Assembly: GCF_000265205.3 (NCBI RefSeq) | Contig: NC_018000.1 | Coordinates: 868,001-932,000 of the forward strand | Origin: Sinorhizobium fredii USDA 257 | GTDB taxonomy: Bacteria > Pseudomonadota > Alphaproteobacteria > Rhizobiales > Rhizobiaceae | Length of the DNA stretch: 64,000 nucleotides | Direction: 5' to 3' | In this document: in pieces, positions 7,756 through 18,520 of the stretch | Numbering within the stretch: position 1 is the first letter of the stretch | How the letters are laid out: each line of letters begins with the position of its first letter | Translations under genes and position numbers: made by a program | Notes under the pieces: generated by a model | Seen by the model: the letters and a program-made list of their open reading frames with translations, nothing else | What the model was told of the DNA's origin: nothing | The model's database searches: none

Positions 7756-8526
7756 ATGTGCGGACGTTTTGCGCTGACGGCGAGCCCCGAAGAACTGTTG
7801 GAGCTGTTTGGCCTGCTGAAGGTGGAAGACTTTCCGGCGAGGTTCAATATCGCGCCGACGCAGCCGATCCTCATCATCGTCGCTTCCGAGCGGCCGGAAC
7901 CGGGCAGCAACCTGCCTGATCGCAAGGCCATGCTCGTCCGCTGGGGCTTCACCCCGGGCTGGGTGAAGGATCCGCGCAGCTTTCCGCTGCTCATCAATGC
8001 CCGCGCCGAGACCGCGACGGAGAAGGCCGCCTTCCGCGCCGCGATGCGTCACCGCCGCATTCTGGTGCCAGCATCCGGCTTCTACGAGTGGCATCGTCCG
8101 CCGAAAGGCAGCCCTGATGCCTCGCAGGCCTATTGGGTTCGACCGAAGAAGGGCGGCATCGTTGCTTTCGCCGGTCTCATGGAGACCTGGTCGTCGGCCG
8201 ACGGATCGGAGGTCGACACTGCCGCCATTCTGACCACCGGCGCGAACAAGGTGATCCGACGCATCCACGATCGCATGCCCGTGGTGATCCCGCCGGAGGA
8301 ATTTTCCCGCTGGCTGGACTGCACGACGCAGGAACCGCGCGCCATCGCCGACCTCCTGATTCCGGCGCCTGAGGATTTCTTCGAGGCGATACCCGTATCC
8401 GATAGGGTCAACAAGGTCGCGAATGTCGGCCCCGGCCTTCAGGACGAAGTAACACCCGTCGCATCGGCGAAAAGAACTCCCGCCGAGGACCGTGAGAAAG
8501 ACAACGGACAGTTGACCCTCTTTTAG
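7756..8526 (+). CDS. SRAP-family (YedK/HMCES) abasic-site DNA-protein crosslinking protein
   Basis: A 256-residue SOS-response-associated peptidase family protein. The start at 7756 is fixed by function: the family needs Cys2, exposed after Met removal, to bond covalently to abasic sites in single-stranded DNA, and here the protein begins 'MCGRFAL'. Other active-site residues are visible: Asn in 'INARAET', Glu in 'SGFYEWH' and His in 'IHDRMPVV'. An in-frame ATG at 7714 would bury the cysteine and is rejected. The C-terminal end 'DNGQLTLF' is common in the family. Its stop overlaps the stop of the small gene on the opposite strand. Confidence 0.92.
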   Translation: MCGRFALTASPEELLELFGLLKVEDFPARFNIAPTQPILIIVASERPEPGSNLPDRKAMLVRWGFTPGWVKDPRSFPLLINARAETATEKAAFRAAMRHRRILVPASGFYEWHRPPKGSPDASQAYWVRPKKGGIVAFAGLMETWSSADGSEVDTAAILTTGANKVIRRIHDRMPVVIPPEEFSRWLDCTTQEPRAIADLLIPAPEDFFEAIPVSDRVNKVANVGPGLQDEVTPVASAKRTPAEDREKDNGQLTLF

Positions 8527-8705
8527 AGCGAGCTCCGCCCTGTCGTCGGACGCTTGGCGAGTTTCTTGGCGGCAGGTTTGGCTTTCGCCTGTAGTGCAGC
8601 GGCAAGCACAGCCTTGAGGCCAAGCGGCCGATATTTCGCCACGAGATCGGCTGCTGCTGGCTTGGAGCCGGACGTTGTGGAGCCGGGCGTCTTGGCGGGT
8701 TTCAT
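8523..8705 (-). CDS. Small basic Lys/Ala-rich protein (60 aa)
   Basis: A 60-residue, very basic protein: 'MKPAKTPGSTT' at the start, then 'LVAKYRPLGLKAVLAAALQA' and 'KAKPAAKKLAKRPTTGRSSL'. The composition recalls nucleoid- or nucleic-acid-binding tails, but no family was recognised. A strong AAGGAG seven bases before ATG 8705 supports translation. Its stop overlaps the SRAP stop by four bases in a convergent arrangement. Confidence 0.6.
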   Translation of the reverse strand: MKPAKTPGSTTSGSKPAAADLVAKYRPLGLKAVLAAALQAKAKPAAKKLAKRPTTGRSSL

Positions 8706-9119
8706 TTGCAGTCTCCTTGATGCTTCCCTAGATCGGAAACGCTTTGTCTTCGCTTTTGTGCCCGAAAACGGCGTTTCTCCTTGTTCCGCGGGAAACACGG
8801 GATCCGATGCAGCACGAACTGCAGCCCGAATCACGTTTCCCCGCCGGCGATCCCGTCAAGCCAAATCATGACAAATCCATGGCCGGGTTCTGGCGTTCAC
8901 GCCCACCTTTGCTTGCATGCGGCTGACCTCTTGACCGACGCCATGCGACGCGCGATAAGGATCGCCATGAAAACGGTTATCTGCATTATTTGCCGGAAGA
9001 TTATTCGCTAGCGATCCGCTGGCCTGGCCGTTTTCGTCTCCCGAAATCCAAGATGACAAACGTGCGGGCCGCCCCGGGCGTATAGTGTTACGGTTGCATA
9101 CGACTTGGAGATTGTTGGG
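8706..9119. other. Non-coding spacer between the small basic gene and cysS
   Basis: This 414-base stretch must hold the promoters of both divergent genes. TATAGT at 9081-9086 is a plausible -10 box for cysS, but no well-placed -35 was found. A short plus-strand frame (8781-9011) has no credible ribosome site or composition and is not called. Confidence 0.5.
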
Positions 9120-10520
9120 ATGGGCGGAGTGCCGACTTTGAAGCTGTACAACACGCTGACGCGGGAAAAGGCCGATTTCCGGCCGATCGACCCTGACAAC
9201 GTCCGCATGTATGTCTGCGGCCCGACCGTCTACGACTATGCCCATATCGGCAACGCCCGGCCAATCATCGTCTTCGACGTGCTTTTCCGGCTGCTTCGCC
9301 ATGTCTTCGGCGAAAGCCATGTCACCTATGCGCGCAACATCACGGACGTCGACGACAAGATCAATGCGCGAGCGCTGCGCGACTACCCCGGCCTGCCGCT
9401 GAACGAGGCGATCCGCCGCGTCACCGAGAAGACCGAGACGCAGTTCCTCGACGATGCCGCGGTGCTCGGCTGCCTGGATCCGACGGTACAGCCGCGCGCC
9501 ACCGAGAGCATCCCCGAGATGGTCGAGATCATCGAGAAGCTCATAGCCAGGGGCCATGCCTATGAATCCGAGGGCGAAGTGCTCTTCGACACGAGGTCGA
9601 TGGCGGACTACGGTCAGCTCTCGAAACGCAATCTGGACGAGCAGCAGGCCGGTGCGCGAGTCGCGGTCGAGGCGCATAAGAAGAATCCCGGCGATTTCGT
9701 GCTTTGGAAGCTTTCGCAGGAGCATGAGCCCGGCTGGGACAGTCCATGGGGACGCGGCCGGCCCGGCTGGCATATCGAATGCTCGGCGATGAGCGGCCGC
9801 TATCTCGGCGAAGTCTTCGACATCCATGGCGGCGGGCTCGACCTGATCTTCCCGCATCACGAGAACGAGATCGCCCAGTCGCGCTGCGCGCACGGCACGG
9901 ATGTCATGGCGAATGTCTGGATGCACAACGGCTTCCTGCAGGTCGAAGGCCGCAAGATGTCGAAGTCGGAAGGCAATTTCGTCACCATCTACGAGCTCCT
10001 GCACACGGAGAAGTTCGGTCGCCGCAAATGGCCGGGCGAGGTGCTGAGGCTGGCGATGCTGATGACGCATTATCGCGAGCCGATCGATTTTTCGATCAAG
10101 CGGCTGGAGGAAGCCGAGCACTTGCTCTCCAGATGGCCGGTGCCCGGCGAGGCGACGGGCGAGCCGGACGCCGCCATCGTGGCTGCGCTTGCGGACGATC
10201 TCAACACCGTCGCGGCGATCCAGGCACTGCACGCCTTGGCGCAGAAGGCGTCGGTGGATGCGCAGTATCTCGGCGCCTTCGCCGCAAGCGCCGCGCTGAT
10301 CGGCGTGCTGCCGAAGGAGATCGAACTCGACGAAGCGGTCGTCCAGGAGATCGATGGTCGCGTGCGTGCCCGCCTCGAACTCCTGAAAGCGAGGAACTAT
10401 GCCGAAGCCGACAGCATCCGCGCCGATCTCCTGGACCGGGGCATCCAGCTCAAGGACGGCAAGGATCCGGAAACAGGCGAACGGGTCACCACCTGGGAAG
10501 TGAAACGGTCACAGACCTGA
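9120..10520 (+). CDS. cysS: Cysteinyl-tRNA synthetase
   Basis: A 466-residue class I aminoacyl-tRNA synthetase that charges tRNA-Cys. The HIGH-type motif is 'AHIGNARP', the KMSKS motif is '[11 protein letters not shown]', and zinc ligands include the Cys in '[10 protein letters not shown]' and the Cys-His cluster in 'WHIECSAMS' and 'FPHHENE'. ATG 9120 follows GGAG at nine bases; the in-frame TTG at 9105 is less likely. It is the first gene of a probable operon with three GFA-family genes and a proline iminopeptidase (38-base spacer to the next gene). Confidence 0.97.
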   Translation: MGGVPTLKLYNTLTREKADFRPIDPDNVRMYVCGPTVYDYAHIGNARPIIVFDVLFRLLRHVFGESHVTYARNITDVDDKINARALRDYPGLPLNEAIRRVTEKTETQFLDDAAVLGCLDPTVQPRATESIPEMVEIIEKLIARGHAYESEGEVLFDTRSMADYGQLSKRNLDEQQAGARVAVEAHKKNPGDFVLWKLSQEHEPGWDSPWGRGRPGWHIECSAMSGRYLGEVFDIHGGGLDLIFPHHENEIAQSRCAHGTDVMANVWMHNGFLQVEGRKMSKSEGNFVTIYELLHTEKFGRRKWPGEVLRLAMLMTHYREPIDFSIKRLEEAEHLLSRWPVPGEATGEPDAAIVAALADDLNTVAAIQALHALAQKASVDAQYLGAFAASAALIGVLPKEIELDEAVVQEIDGRVRARLELLKARNYAEADSIRADLLDRGIQLKDGKDPETGERVTTWEVKRSQT

Positions 10521-10558
10521 CGATTGCCGCGGCGGCGCCTGCGGACGAGGAGGAAGAT

Positions 10559-11044
10559 ATGGCTGACGATATCCATACCGGCGGATGCCAATGCGGTGCG
10601 GTCCGCTTCCGCATCGAGGGCAAGCTCGGCGACGCCTCGGTCTGCCATTGCCGCATGTGCCAGAAGGCAAGCGGAAATTTTTACCTGCCGCTCGTTTCCG
10701 TGCGCGAGGCGAAGGTCGCCTGGACACGGGGCGAGCGCAAGCGGTTCCAGTCCTCCAACGCGGTTTGGCGCGGCTTCTGCGGTGATTGCGGCACACCGCT
10801 CACCTTCGAGGCGCCGGACGGCATGGCGCTGGCGATTGCCGCTTTCGACAGGCCTGAAGGCATTGCGCCGACCATTCAGTGGGGGACGGAAGCGAAGTTG
10901 CCCTATGTCGACCACGTGCCGAACTTGCCCGGCGAGGAGACGATGACGGACGTCGACGCGGCGTCTTACCTGGCCGATCTTGTTTCCTATCAGCATCCCG
11001 ATCATGACACCGAAACCTGGCCCCGGAGGAGAGACAATGAGTGA
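10559..11044 (+). CDS. GFA-family zinc protein, paralogue 1
   Basis: A 161-residue protein of the glutathione-dependent formaldehyde-activating (GFA/CENP-V) family. Cysteines sit at 10, 12 ('GGCQCGAV'), 29, 31, 34 ('CHCRMCQK') and 74, 77 ('GFCGDCGTPL'), the two-zinc pattern of the fold. The C-terminal tail 'YQHPDHDTETWP' recurs in the next two genes. The reaction is not known; the family name reflects the Paracoccus Gfa enzyme and should not be taken literally. GAGGAGGAAG precedes the ATG. Its stop overlaps the next start by eight bases. Confidence 0.88.
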   Translation: MADDIHTGGCQCGAVRFRIEGKLGDASVCHCRMCQKASGNFYLPLVSVREAKVAWTRGERKRFQSSNAVWRGFCGDCGTPLTFEAPDGMALAIAAFDRPEGIAPTIQWGTEAKLPYVDHVPNLPGEETMTDVDAASYLADLVSYQHPDHDTETWPRRRDNE

Positions 11045-11512
11045 CGCCGTGCGAACTGGAGGGTGTCAGTGCGGTTCGGTCCGTTTCCGCATTCGGGGCG
11101 CGCTCGGCCGCCCGTCGATCTGCCATTGCCGGATGTGCCAGAAGCAGTTCGGGTCGTTCTTTTCGGCCTTGGTGACGGCACCGAAGGACGGGGTCGAATG
11201 GACGCGCGACGAACCGAGCTATTTCCAGTCCTCGGTCAATATCGATCGCGGCTTTTGCCCGAAATGCGGGACCCCGCTGACCTATCGCCATCCGGGCGGT
11301 CTCGAAATCGCAATCGGCGCCTTCGACGATCGCTCCGATCTCGCACCGCAGATCCAGGTCAATTACCAGGCCCGCCTGCCTTGGGTCGAAACGATCTTCG
11401 ATCAGCCGGTCCACGATGATCAGGACTACTATGCCCGCCAGGAGCGGATCATCTCCTTCCAGCATCCCGATCACGAGACGGAGCAGTGGCCGTCGGCAGG
11501 GCAGTGGACATC

Positions 11513-11516
<4 letters not shown>
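11037..11516 (+). CDS. GFA-family zinc protein, paralogue 2
   Basis: A 159-residue GFA-fold protein with cysteines at exactly the same positions as its neighbours (10, 12, 29, 31, 34, 74, 77). The segment after the CHCRMCQ motif differs ('KQFGSFFSAL' rather than 'KA[SA]GN[FY][FY]LPL'), hinting at another substrate. The tail is 'FQHPDHETEQWP'. GGAGGAGAG precedes ATG 11037. The stop is joined to the next start as ATGA. Confidence 0.88.
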
Positions 11517-12972
<1,456 letters not shown>

Positions 12973-13025
12973 CGGGATGGCCAGAACCCGCACTGAATTC
13001 TAGACCCTGATTTTTGGACCGAGCC

Positions 13026-14642
13026 ATGACCAAGGAACGTATCTATCTCTTCGACACGACGCTTCGAGACGGACAGCAGACGCCCGGTATCGACTTTTCC
13101 GTCGAGGACAAGATCGCCATCGCCGCCATGCTCGACGAATTCGGCATGGACTATGTCGAGGGCGGATATCCCGGCGCCAATCCGACCGATACGGGGTTCT
13201 TCACGAAGAAGCGTACGCAGAAGGCCTCCTTCGTCGCCTTCGGCATGACCAAGCGCGCCGGTGTCTCCGCTTCCAACGATCCCGGCCTCAATGCGCTGCT
13301 CGCAGCCAAGAGCGATGCGATCTGTCTTGTCGCCAAGAGCTGGGACTACCATGTCGAGGTGGCGCTCGGCTGTTCGAACGAGGAAAATCTCGAGAATGTC
13401 CGCGCCTCCGTCGAGGCGGTCGTCGCCTCCGGCCGTGAGGCGATGGTGGATTGCGAGCATTTCTTCGACGGCTACAAGGCAGATCCGGCCTATGCGATCG
13501 CCTGTGCGAAAGCGGCGCTCAAGGCCGGGGCGCGCTGGGTGGTGCTCTGCGATACCAATGGCGGCACGCAGCCGCCTGAAATCCGCGAGATCGTATCGGC
13601 GGTGATCGCGTCCGGGGTACCGGGCGCCAATCTGGGCATCCACGCGCACAATGATACGGGCCAGGCGGTGGCGAATTCCTTGGCTGCGGTCGAGGCCGGC
13701 GTGCGGCAGATCCAGGGAACACTGAACGGTATCGGCGAACGCTGCGGCAATGCCAACCTGGTGACGCTGATTGCGACACTGGCGCTGAAGGAAACCTATT
13801 CGGGGCGCTTCGAGACCGCCATCGACGCCGACAGGCTGCAGGAACTGACGAGCCTTGCCCACGCCTTCGACGAACTGCTCAACCGCTCGCCGGACCCGCA
13901 GGCGCCCTATGTCGGCGCTTCGGCCTTCGCCACGAAGGCCGGCATCCATGCCTCGGCGCTCCTGAAGGATCCGCGCACCTACGAACATGTCGCGCCCGAG
14001 TCGGTCGGCAACCTGCGCAAGGTCATGGTCTCCGACCAGGGCGGCAAGGCGAACTTCATCAACGCGCTCAAGCGGCGCGGCATCATCGTCTCGAAGGACG
14101 ATCCGCGGCTCGACAGGCTGATCGAGATCGTCAAGGAGCGCGAGGCGACAGGCTATGCCTATGAGGGAGCGGATGCGAGTTTCACGCTGCTCGCCAACCG
14201 GATCCTCGGCACCGTGCCCGACTTTTTCCATGTGGAAAGCTTCCGGGTCATGGTCGAGCGCCGCTTCGATGCGAACGGTAATCTGAAGACCGTGTCGGAG
14301 GCCGTGGTCAAGGTCATCGTCGACGGCGAAGTGATGATGTCGGTCGCCGAGGGGCATGGTCCGGTCAATGCGCTCGATCTTGCTCTCCGCAAGGATCTCG
14401 GCAAATTCCAGTCGGAGATCGCCGATCTCGAACTTGCCGACTACAAGGTGCGCATCCTCAATGGCGGCACCGGGGCGGTCACCCGCGTGTTGATCGAATC
14501 GACGGACCAGACGGGCGCTCGCTGGTGGACGGTCGGCGTCTCCGACAACATCATCGATGCGTCCTTCCAGGCGCTGATGGACAGCATCGTCTACAAGCTG
14601 CTCAAGAACCGCGACCAGGTCGGGCTTATTGCCGCCGAATAG
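13026..14642 (+). CDS. cimA: (R)-citramalate synthase / alpha-isopropylmalate synthase family
   Basis: A 538-residue DRE-TIM metallolyase. 'FDTTLRDGQQTPG' is the catalytic entry motif, 'HAHNDTGQAVANS' holds the metal-binding histidines and 'GTLNGIGERCGNANL' the glycine/Cys loop; a C-terminal LeuA regulatory domain follows (about 400-535). The domain order and length match TIGR00977 citramalate synthases (pyruvate plus acetyl-CoA, a route to isoleucine) better than classical LeuA. Sequence alone cannot exclude an isopropylmalate or homocitrate-like activity. ATG 13026 is preferred over TTG 13014; no strong ribosome site is visible. Confidence 0.83.
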   Translation: MTKERIYLFDTTLRDGQQTPGIDFSVEDKIAIAAMLDEFGMDYVEGGYPGANPTDTGFFTKKRTQKASFVAFGMTKRAGVSASNDPGLNALLAAKSDAICLVAKSWDYHVEVALGCSNEENLENVRASVEAVVASGREAMVDCEHFFDGYKADPAYAIACAKAALKAGARWVVLCDTNGGTQPPEIREIVSAVIASGVPGANLGIHAHNDTGQAVANSLAAVEAGVRQIQGTLNGIGERCGNANLVTLIATLALKETYSGRFETAIDADRLQELTSLAHAFDELLNRSPDPQAPYVGASAFATKAGIHASALLKDPRTYEHVAPESVGNLRKVMVSDQGGKANFINALKRRGIIVSKDDPRLDRLIEIVKEREATGYAYEGADASFTLLANRILGTVPDFFHVESFRVMVERRFDANGNLKTVSEAVVKVIVDGEVMMSVAEGHGPVNALDLALRKDLGKFQSEIADLELADYKVRILNGGTGAVTRVLIESTDQTGARWWTVGVSDNIIDASFQALMDSIVYKLLKNRDQVGLIAAE

Positions 14643-14671
14643 CCCTAGCTCCACGTTCAGCGTCGCTCATG

Positions 14672-14708
14672 CATCGGTTCACGGAAATGAATTGGTGCAT
14701 CACCGATG
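14672..14708. promoter_or_regulatory. Short dyad between cimA and rarD
   Basis: CATCGGT (14672-14678) and ACCGATG (14702-14708) form a 7-base inverted repeat separated by 23 bases; TGCATC occurs near both arms. It could be an operator or a loose hairpin; there is no T-tract. Confidence 0.3.
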
Positions 14709-14820
14709 GTTGGAGTAGGACGCGAGAAGGAGGGACGGCAGTTCTCCGCTGATGACTCGCCGTCGATTGCAATCGGAGCACCCCCCGCTTGGCTCCGGTC
14801 GAATTTTCAGGATCAAGATC

Positions 14821-15759
14821 ATGGCAGAGCCGAACGCGAAACAGCCCGCCGAGAATACCGATTCCGCGAGAGGATTCGCCTTCGCGCTGACAGCCTACCT
14901 GCTCTGGGGTTTCCTGCCCTTCTTCATGAAGGCCGTGGCGCACATCCCTGCGGCCGAAGTCGTCGCGCACCGCATCGTCTGGTCTGTCCCGCTCGCCGGC
15001 CTGGTGCTTCTGTGGCTCGGCCGCACGCAGGAGATCAAGACCGCGTTGCGTTCGCCGCGCATGCTGAAGATGGCGACGCTCACGGCCGTCCTGATCACGG
15101 TCAACTGGGGCATCTATGTCTGGGCGATCGGTGCCGGGCGGGCGATCGAGACGGCACTCGGCTATTACATCAACCCGCTGTTCTCGATTTTCCTGGGGGC
15201 CCTCCTGCTCAAGGAAAGACCGAGTCCGACGCAGATGGTGGCGATCGCGCTCGCTGCGCTTGCGGTCGCCGTACTCGCCTTCGACGCCGGCGGCCTGCCC
15301 TGGGTTTCGATCGGGCTCTGTATCTCCTGGGGCTTCTACGCCTTCTTCCGCAAGACGCTGCCGATCGGGCCGAATCAGGGCTTTTTCCTCGAGGTGCTTC
15401 TGCTCAGCGTCCCGGCGATCGGCTACATCATCTGGCTCGAAGCAACGGGGCAGGGGCATTTTGGCGACACAGGCATGACCGACGTCGTCCTCCTTCTGTC
15501 CTGCGGCCTCGTCACGGCCGTGCCGCTGATGATCTATGCCAATGGCGCCAAGCTCTTGCGGCTCTCGACCATCGGCATCATGCAGTATATCGCCCCTACG
15601 ATGATCTTCGTGATCGCCGTCATCGTGTTCCACGAGCCCTTCGGCGCCGCGAAACTCATCGCCTTCGCGCTGATCTGGGCGGCGCTCATCGTCTATTCGG
15701 GAGCGATGCTGGCCGAAAGCAGGGCGCGCCGCGCCGCACAACCGACGCCTGCGGAATAG
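14821..15759 (+). CDS. rarD: RarD-type EamA/DMT transporter
   Basis: A 312-residue inner-membrane protein with about ten hydrophobic segments and the two EamA repeats of the drug/metabolite transporter superfamily. N-terminal 'LLWGFLPFFMKAVAHIPAAE' and 'VVAHRIVWS' are RarD-specific. Rhizobial members are annotated as chloramphenicol-sensitivity proteins, true substrate unknown. The start at 14821 is chosen because the segment upstream (from 14752) lacks family similarity. It converges on the LOG gene with a single base between stops. Confidence 0.85.
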   Translation: MAEPNAKQPAENTDSARGFAFALTAYLLWGFLPFFMKAVAHIPAAEVVAHRIVWSVPLAGLVLLWLGRTQEIKTALRSPRMLKMATLTAVLITVNWGIYVWAIGAGRAIETALGYYINPLFSIFLGALLLKERPSPTQMVAIALAALAVAVLAFDAGGLPWVSIGLCISWGFYAFFRKTLPIGPNQGFFLEVLLLSVPAIGYIIWLEATGQGHFGDTGMTDVVLLLSCGLVTAVPLMIYANGAKLLRLSTIGIMQYIAPTMIFVIAVIVFHEPFGAAKLIAFALIWAALIVYSGAMLAESRARRAAQPTPAE

Positions 15760-15760
15760 C

Positions 15761-16393
15761 TCAAAGCTTGGAGATGATCTCGGTTTCGCCCTCGCGACCA
15801 TTCACGGCGGCGGAAGCCAGAATGCCGGGGACGATGTCCTCGGCCCGGTCGATCACCAGCGGCTGAACCAGGTGGGCCGTGTGGACGAAGCCTTGCTCGC
15901 GCATGTGCTGCATGAGTTCGAGCATCGGCGCCCAGAAACCGTTGATATTGCCGAACACCATCGGCTTGCGGTGACGGCCGAGCTGCGCCCAGGTCATGAT
16001 CTCGACGATCTCCTCGAGCGTGCCTATGCCGCCGGGCAGCGCTACGAAGGCGTCGGCGCGCTCGAACATCGTGTGCTTGCGCTCGTGCATGTCGCCGGTA
16101 ACGATGAGCTCGTTGAGCTGCCCGAGCGAGTGGCGGGTCGCTTCCTTGTCCATCAGGAATTCGGGAATGATGCCGGTGACGTGACCGCCGGCCGAAAGCA
16201 CGCCGCTCGCCACTGCACCCATGATGCCGCGCGTGCCGCCGCCATAGACGAGCTGCAGGCCATGATCGGCAATCGATTTGCCGAGAAGACGCCCCGCCTC
16301 GATATGTGCGGGGTCGCGTCCGGGCTGTGAACCGCAATAGACGCAGACGGATCGAATCGGAATATCATGCTCGCTCATGAAGGCAAAAGACAT
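15761..16393 (-). CDS. LOG family protein (nucleoside 5'-monophosphate phosphoribohydrolase)
   Basis: A lysine-decarboxylase-like LOG protein of 210 residues (205 if ATG 16378 is used; neither start has a clear ribosome site). Signatures 'YGGGTRGIMGAVA' and 'ALPGGIGTLEEIVE' match the PGGxGTxxE nucleotide-binding and catalytic motif. Known family activity is release of free base from (cytokinin) riboside monophosphates. In a plant-associated bacterium that could make cytokinin, but housekeeping nucleotide turnover is equally possible. Confidence 0.88.
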   Translation of the reverse strand: MSFAFMSEHDIPIRSVCVYCGSQPGRDPAHIEAGRLLGKSIADHGLQLVYGGGTRGIMGAVASGVLSAGGHVTGIIPEFLMDKEATRHSLGQLNELIVTGDMHERKHTMFERADAFVALPGGIGTLEEIVEIMTWAQLGRHRKPMVFGNINGFWAPMLELMQHMREQGFVHTAHLVQPLVIDRAEDIVPGILASAAVNGREGETEIISKL

Positions 16394-16620
16394 TGCAGCG
16401 CAGCACCGGTCAAGGAAAATGCGCGAAAACCTGTCGTGCCGGTGCTTGCCGGAGCAGTCGAAGCTTGTGCTTAACTACAGGAAACGTTAGCAATTTCCGC
16501 ATTACATTGAAGAATTCGGACGGCCGATCGCCGTTGCGCTATAATGTGTCAAAGGCTTGCAGGTTGTGAGCCGATAAAGGGGCATGTGCGGAGCACCGTT
16601 CCGCTCCTGTGGAGAGTGGC

Positions 16621-18321
16621 ATGATTAAGAACAAGGCCAGCTGGGTGGCCCTCGGTGTGCTGGCGATTGCGACTGCATTGATGGTCTTCGTGGTTCAGCC
16701 GAACCTCGATCTGAATGATGATGACAAGGCGCAGACCGCGCAACCCACGGCAGACGGCAGTGAGACCGCAGGGTCGGCGCCGGCCGCCAAGGTCGGAGAC
16801 GCTTCGAGCACCGCGCAAAGCACGACCACGGAGCAGGCGGCTGGGACGGTTGCCGGCACTGCTCCCGGTGCGGCTACCGACTTGACCGTTCCAGGCTTTG
16901 ATCTTCTTCGCGTCGAGCCGGACGGCTCGACCGTCGTCGCCGGTCGTGCCCAGCCGGGCACGAAGCTCGAAATTCTGAGCGGCGATATGGTTGTCGGTAC
17001 GGCCGATGTCGGCGCCGCCGGGGACTTTGCCGCCGTGTTCGACAAGCCGCTTGCCGCCGGCGACCACCAGCTGACGCTCAGGAGTGTCGGCGCCGACGGC
17101 GTCAGCAAGATCTCGGAAGAGGTTGCGACCATTTCCGTGCCGAAGGAGCCGGGTGGGCAACTGCTGGCCATGGTCTCCAAGCCGGGCGAGGCGAGCCGGC
17201 TGATCACCACGCCGAAGGCCAAGCCGACCGAGACTGCCGCCGCACCCGCCACGCAGAACGGCGCGCCGGAGGCGGCGCTCGCGACGCCGGCCGCCTCCAA
17301 TATCGTGCCGGGGCTGCAGGTGACGGCCGTCGAGATCGAAGGCAGGAAGATATTCGTTGCCGGCAATGCGAAACCCGGAGCGCTGGTGCGTATCTATGCC
17401 GACGACAAGCTCGTTGGTGAGATGAAGGCGGACGACAAGGGGCATTTCGTCGTCGATGGTTCGATTGACCTCGCGGTCGGCAGCCACATCATCCGTGCAG
17501 ACATGATGAGTGAGGACGCCGCCAAGGTGGCGATGCGCGCCTCGGTGCCTTTCGACAGGCCGGCCGGCGCACAGGTCGCTGCGATTGCCGGCTCCTCTGC
17601 GGACTCCGCTACCCCTGGCCTCGACGGGCTGAGGACGGAGGCCGGCAAGGCGCTTGTCCTGTTGAAGGGCCTCTTCGCCGATGGCAAGCAGCCCTCCGCC
17701 GAGCAGCTTGCCGCGGCTCGTTCGGCAACGGAGTTTGCGCTCAAGTCGCTTTCCGAGTTCAAGCCGGCCGACAGTTCCGGCGCGGCGCAGGCGGCAGCGG
17801 CGGCCGAGGCTTCGAAGGCAGCCGCCGAGGCCTTGAAGCTTCTGAGGAATTCGCCGCAGGACCCGGCAAGCGTCGCCGCTACGCTGAGCAAGGTTGATGG
17901 GGTCGTCGGAGCCGCCTTGCCGCGACAGGCGGGCGGGACTGCGGTTGCGGCCTCTGCCAAGCCCCAGACCTCGGCGAGCGACGCGCCGGAACCCGAGAGC
18001 GCGACGAATGCCGCAACTCAGTCGTCGAGCGGTGAGATCGCTGCATCGCCAACGGCTGGCGCGCAGCCTGCAACGATCGAGCAACCGCCGCTCAAGCAAA
18101 GCAAGGAATCGGTGATCATCCGCCGCGGCGACACGCTCTGGCAGATTTCGCGTCGGGTCTATGGTGCGGGCGTGCGTTACACGACGATCTATCTCGCCAA
18201 TCGCGAAGCGATCGACAATCCCGACCTGATCCGTCCTGGTCAGGTGTTCGGGGTTCCGAACGAGACTCTCTCCGATGAGGAATCGCGCGAGATGCATCGC
18301 AAGCGCGTAAGGCGCGAATAA
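16621..18321 (+). CDS. Membrane-anchored protein with Ig-like repeats and C-terminal LysM domain
   Basis: A 566-residue envelope protein. One N-terminal transmembrane anchor ('ASWVALGVLAIATALMVFVV') is followed by an Ala/Thr-rich linker and two Ig-like segments, each opening '[TN]...VPG...' with 'VAGRAQPGTKLEI' and 'VAGNAKPGALVRI'. After a long Ala-rich helical stretch comes a LysM domain (about 498-547: 'IIRRGDTLWQISRRVYG', 'NPDLIRPGQVFGVP'). The LysM should hold it to peptidoglycan in the periplasm. ATG 16621 has GGAGAG six bases upstream. A strong terminator follows (18386-18412). Confidence 0.85.
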   Translation: MIKNKASWVALGVLAIATALMVFVVQPNLDLNDDDKAQTAQPTADGSETAGSAPAAKVGDASSTAQSTTTEQAAGTVAGTAPGAATDLTVPGFDLLRVEPDGSTVVAGRAQPGTKLEILSGDMVVGTADVGAAGDFAAVFDKPLAAGDHQLTLRSVGADGVSKISEEVATISVPKEPGGQLLAMVSKPGEASRLITTPKAKPTETAAAPATQNGAPEAALATPAASNIVPGLQVTAVEIEGRKIFVAGNAKPGALVRIYADDKLVGEMKADDKGHFVVDGSIDLAVGSHIIRADMMSEDAAKVAMRASVPFDRPAGAQVAAIAGSSADSATPGLDGLRTEAGKALVLLKGLFADGKQPSAEQLAAARSATEFALKSLSEFKPADSSGAAQAAAAAEASKAAAEALKLLRNSPQDPASVAATLSKVDGVVGAALPRQAGGTAVAASAKPQTSASDAPEPESATNAATQSSSGEIAASPTAGAQPATIEQPPLKQSKESVIIRRGDTLWQISRRVYGAGVRYTTIYLANREAIDNPDLIRPGQVFGVPNETLSDEESREMHRKRVRRE

Positions 18322-18385
18322 TCATCGCTGCTCCAACCGCAGTTCCATTGCGGTGGTGCAGTTGTAGACCTATCTGTAAGGACAG

Positions 18386-18412
18386 GCGGCGTCCGTCACG
18401 GACGCCGCTTTT
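18386..18412 (+). terminator. Rho-independent terminator after the LysM gene
   Basis: Perfect 10-base stem GCGGCGTCCG (18386-18395) / CGGACGCCGC (18399-18408), loop TCA, then TTTT. Confidence 0.88.
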
Positions 18413-18520
18413 CATTGAGTTGCAACGGGATCGCGGACACGGTACCCGGCCTCTCGGTTGACGGTGGAGTCGCGTGCGTTCGGCATCGCCGCGATTCTGA
18501 GAAGCATTGGAAGCAGACAC

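Noticed and set aside
8781..9011. Possible small gene in the cysS upstream spacer
   Set aside because: No Shine-Dalgarno sequence, no plausible protein composition; better read as leader DNA.
13026..14642. Calling the gene leuA (2-isopropylmalate synthase)
   Set aside because: Length and motif layout fit the citramalate synthase type (TIGR00977) better; kept as a possible alternative activity.
16549..18297. A 582-codon minus-strand frame opposite the LysM gene
   Set aside because: Sense frame has a membrane anchor, Ig-like segments and LysM; antisense product is Arg/Gly-rich without a fold.
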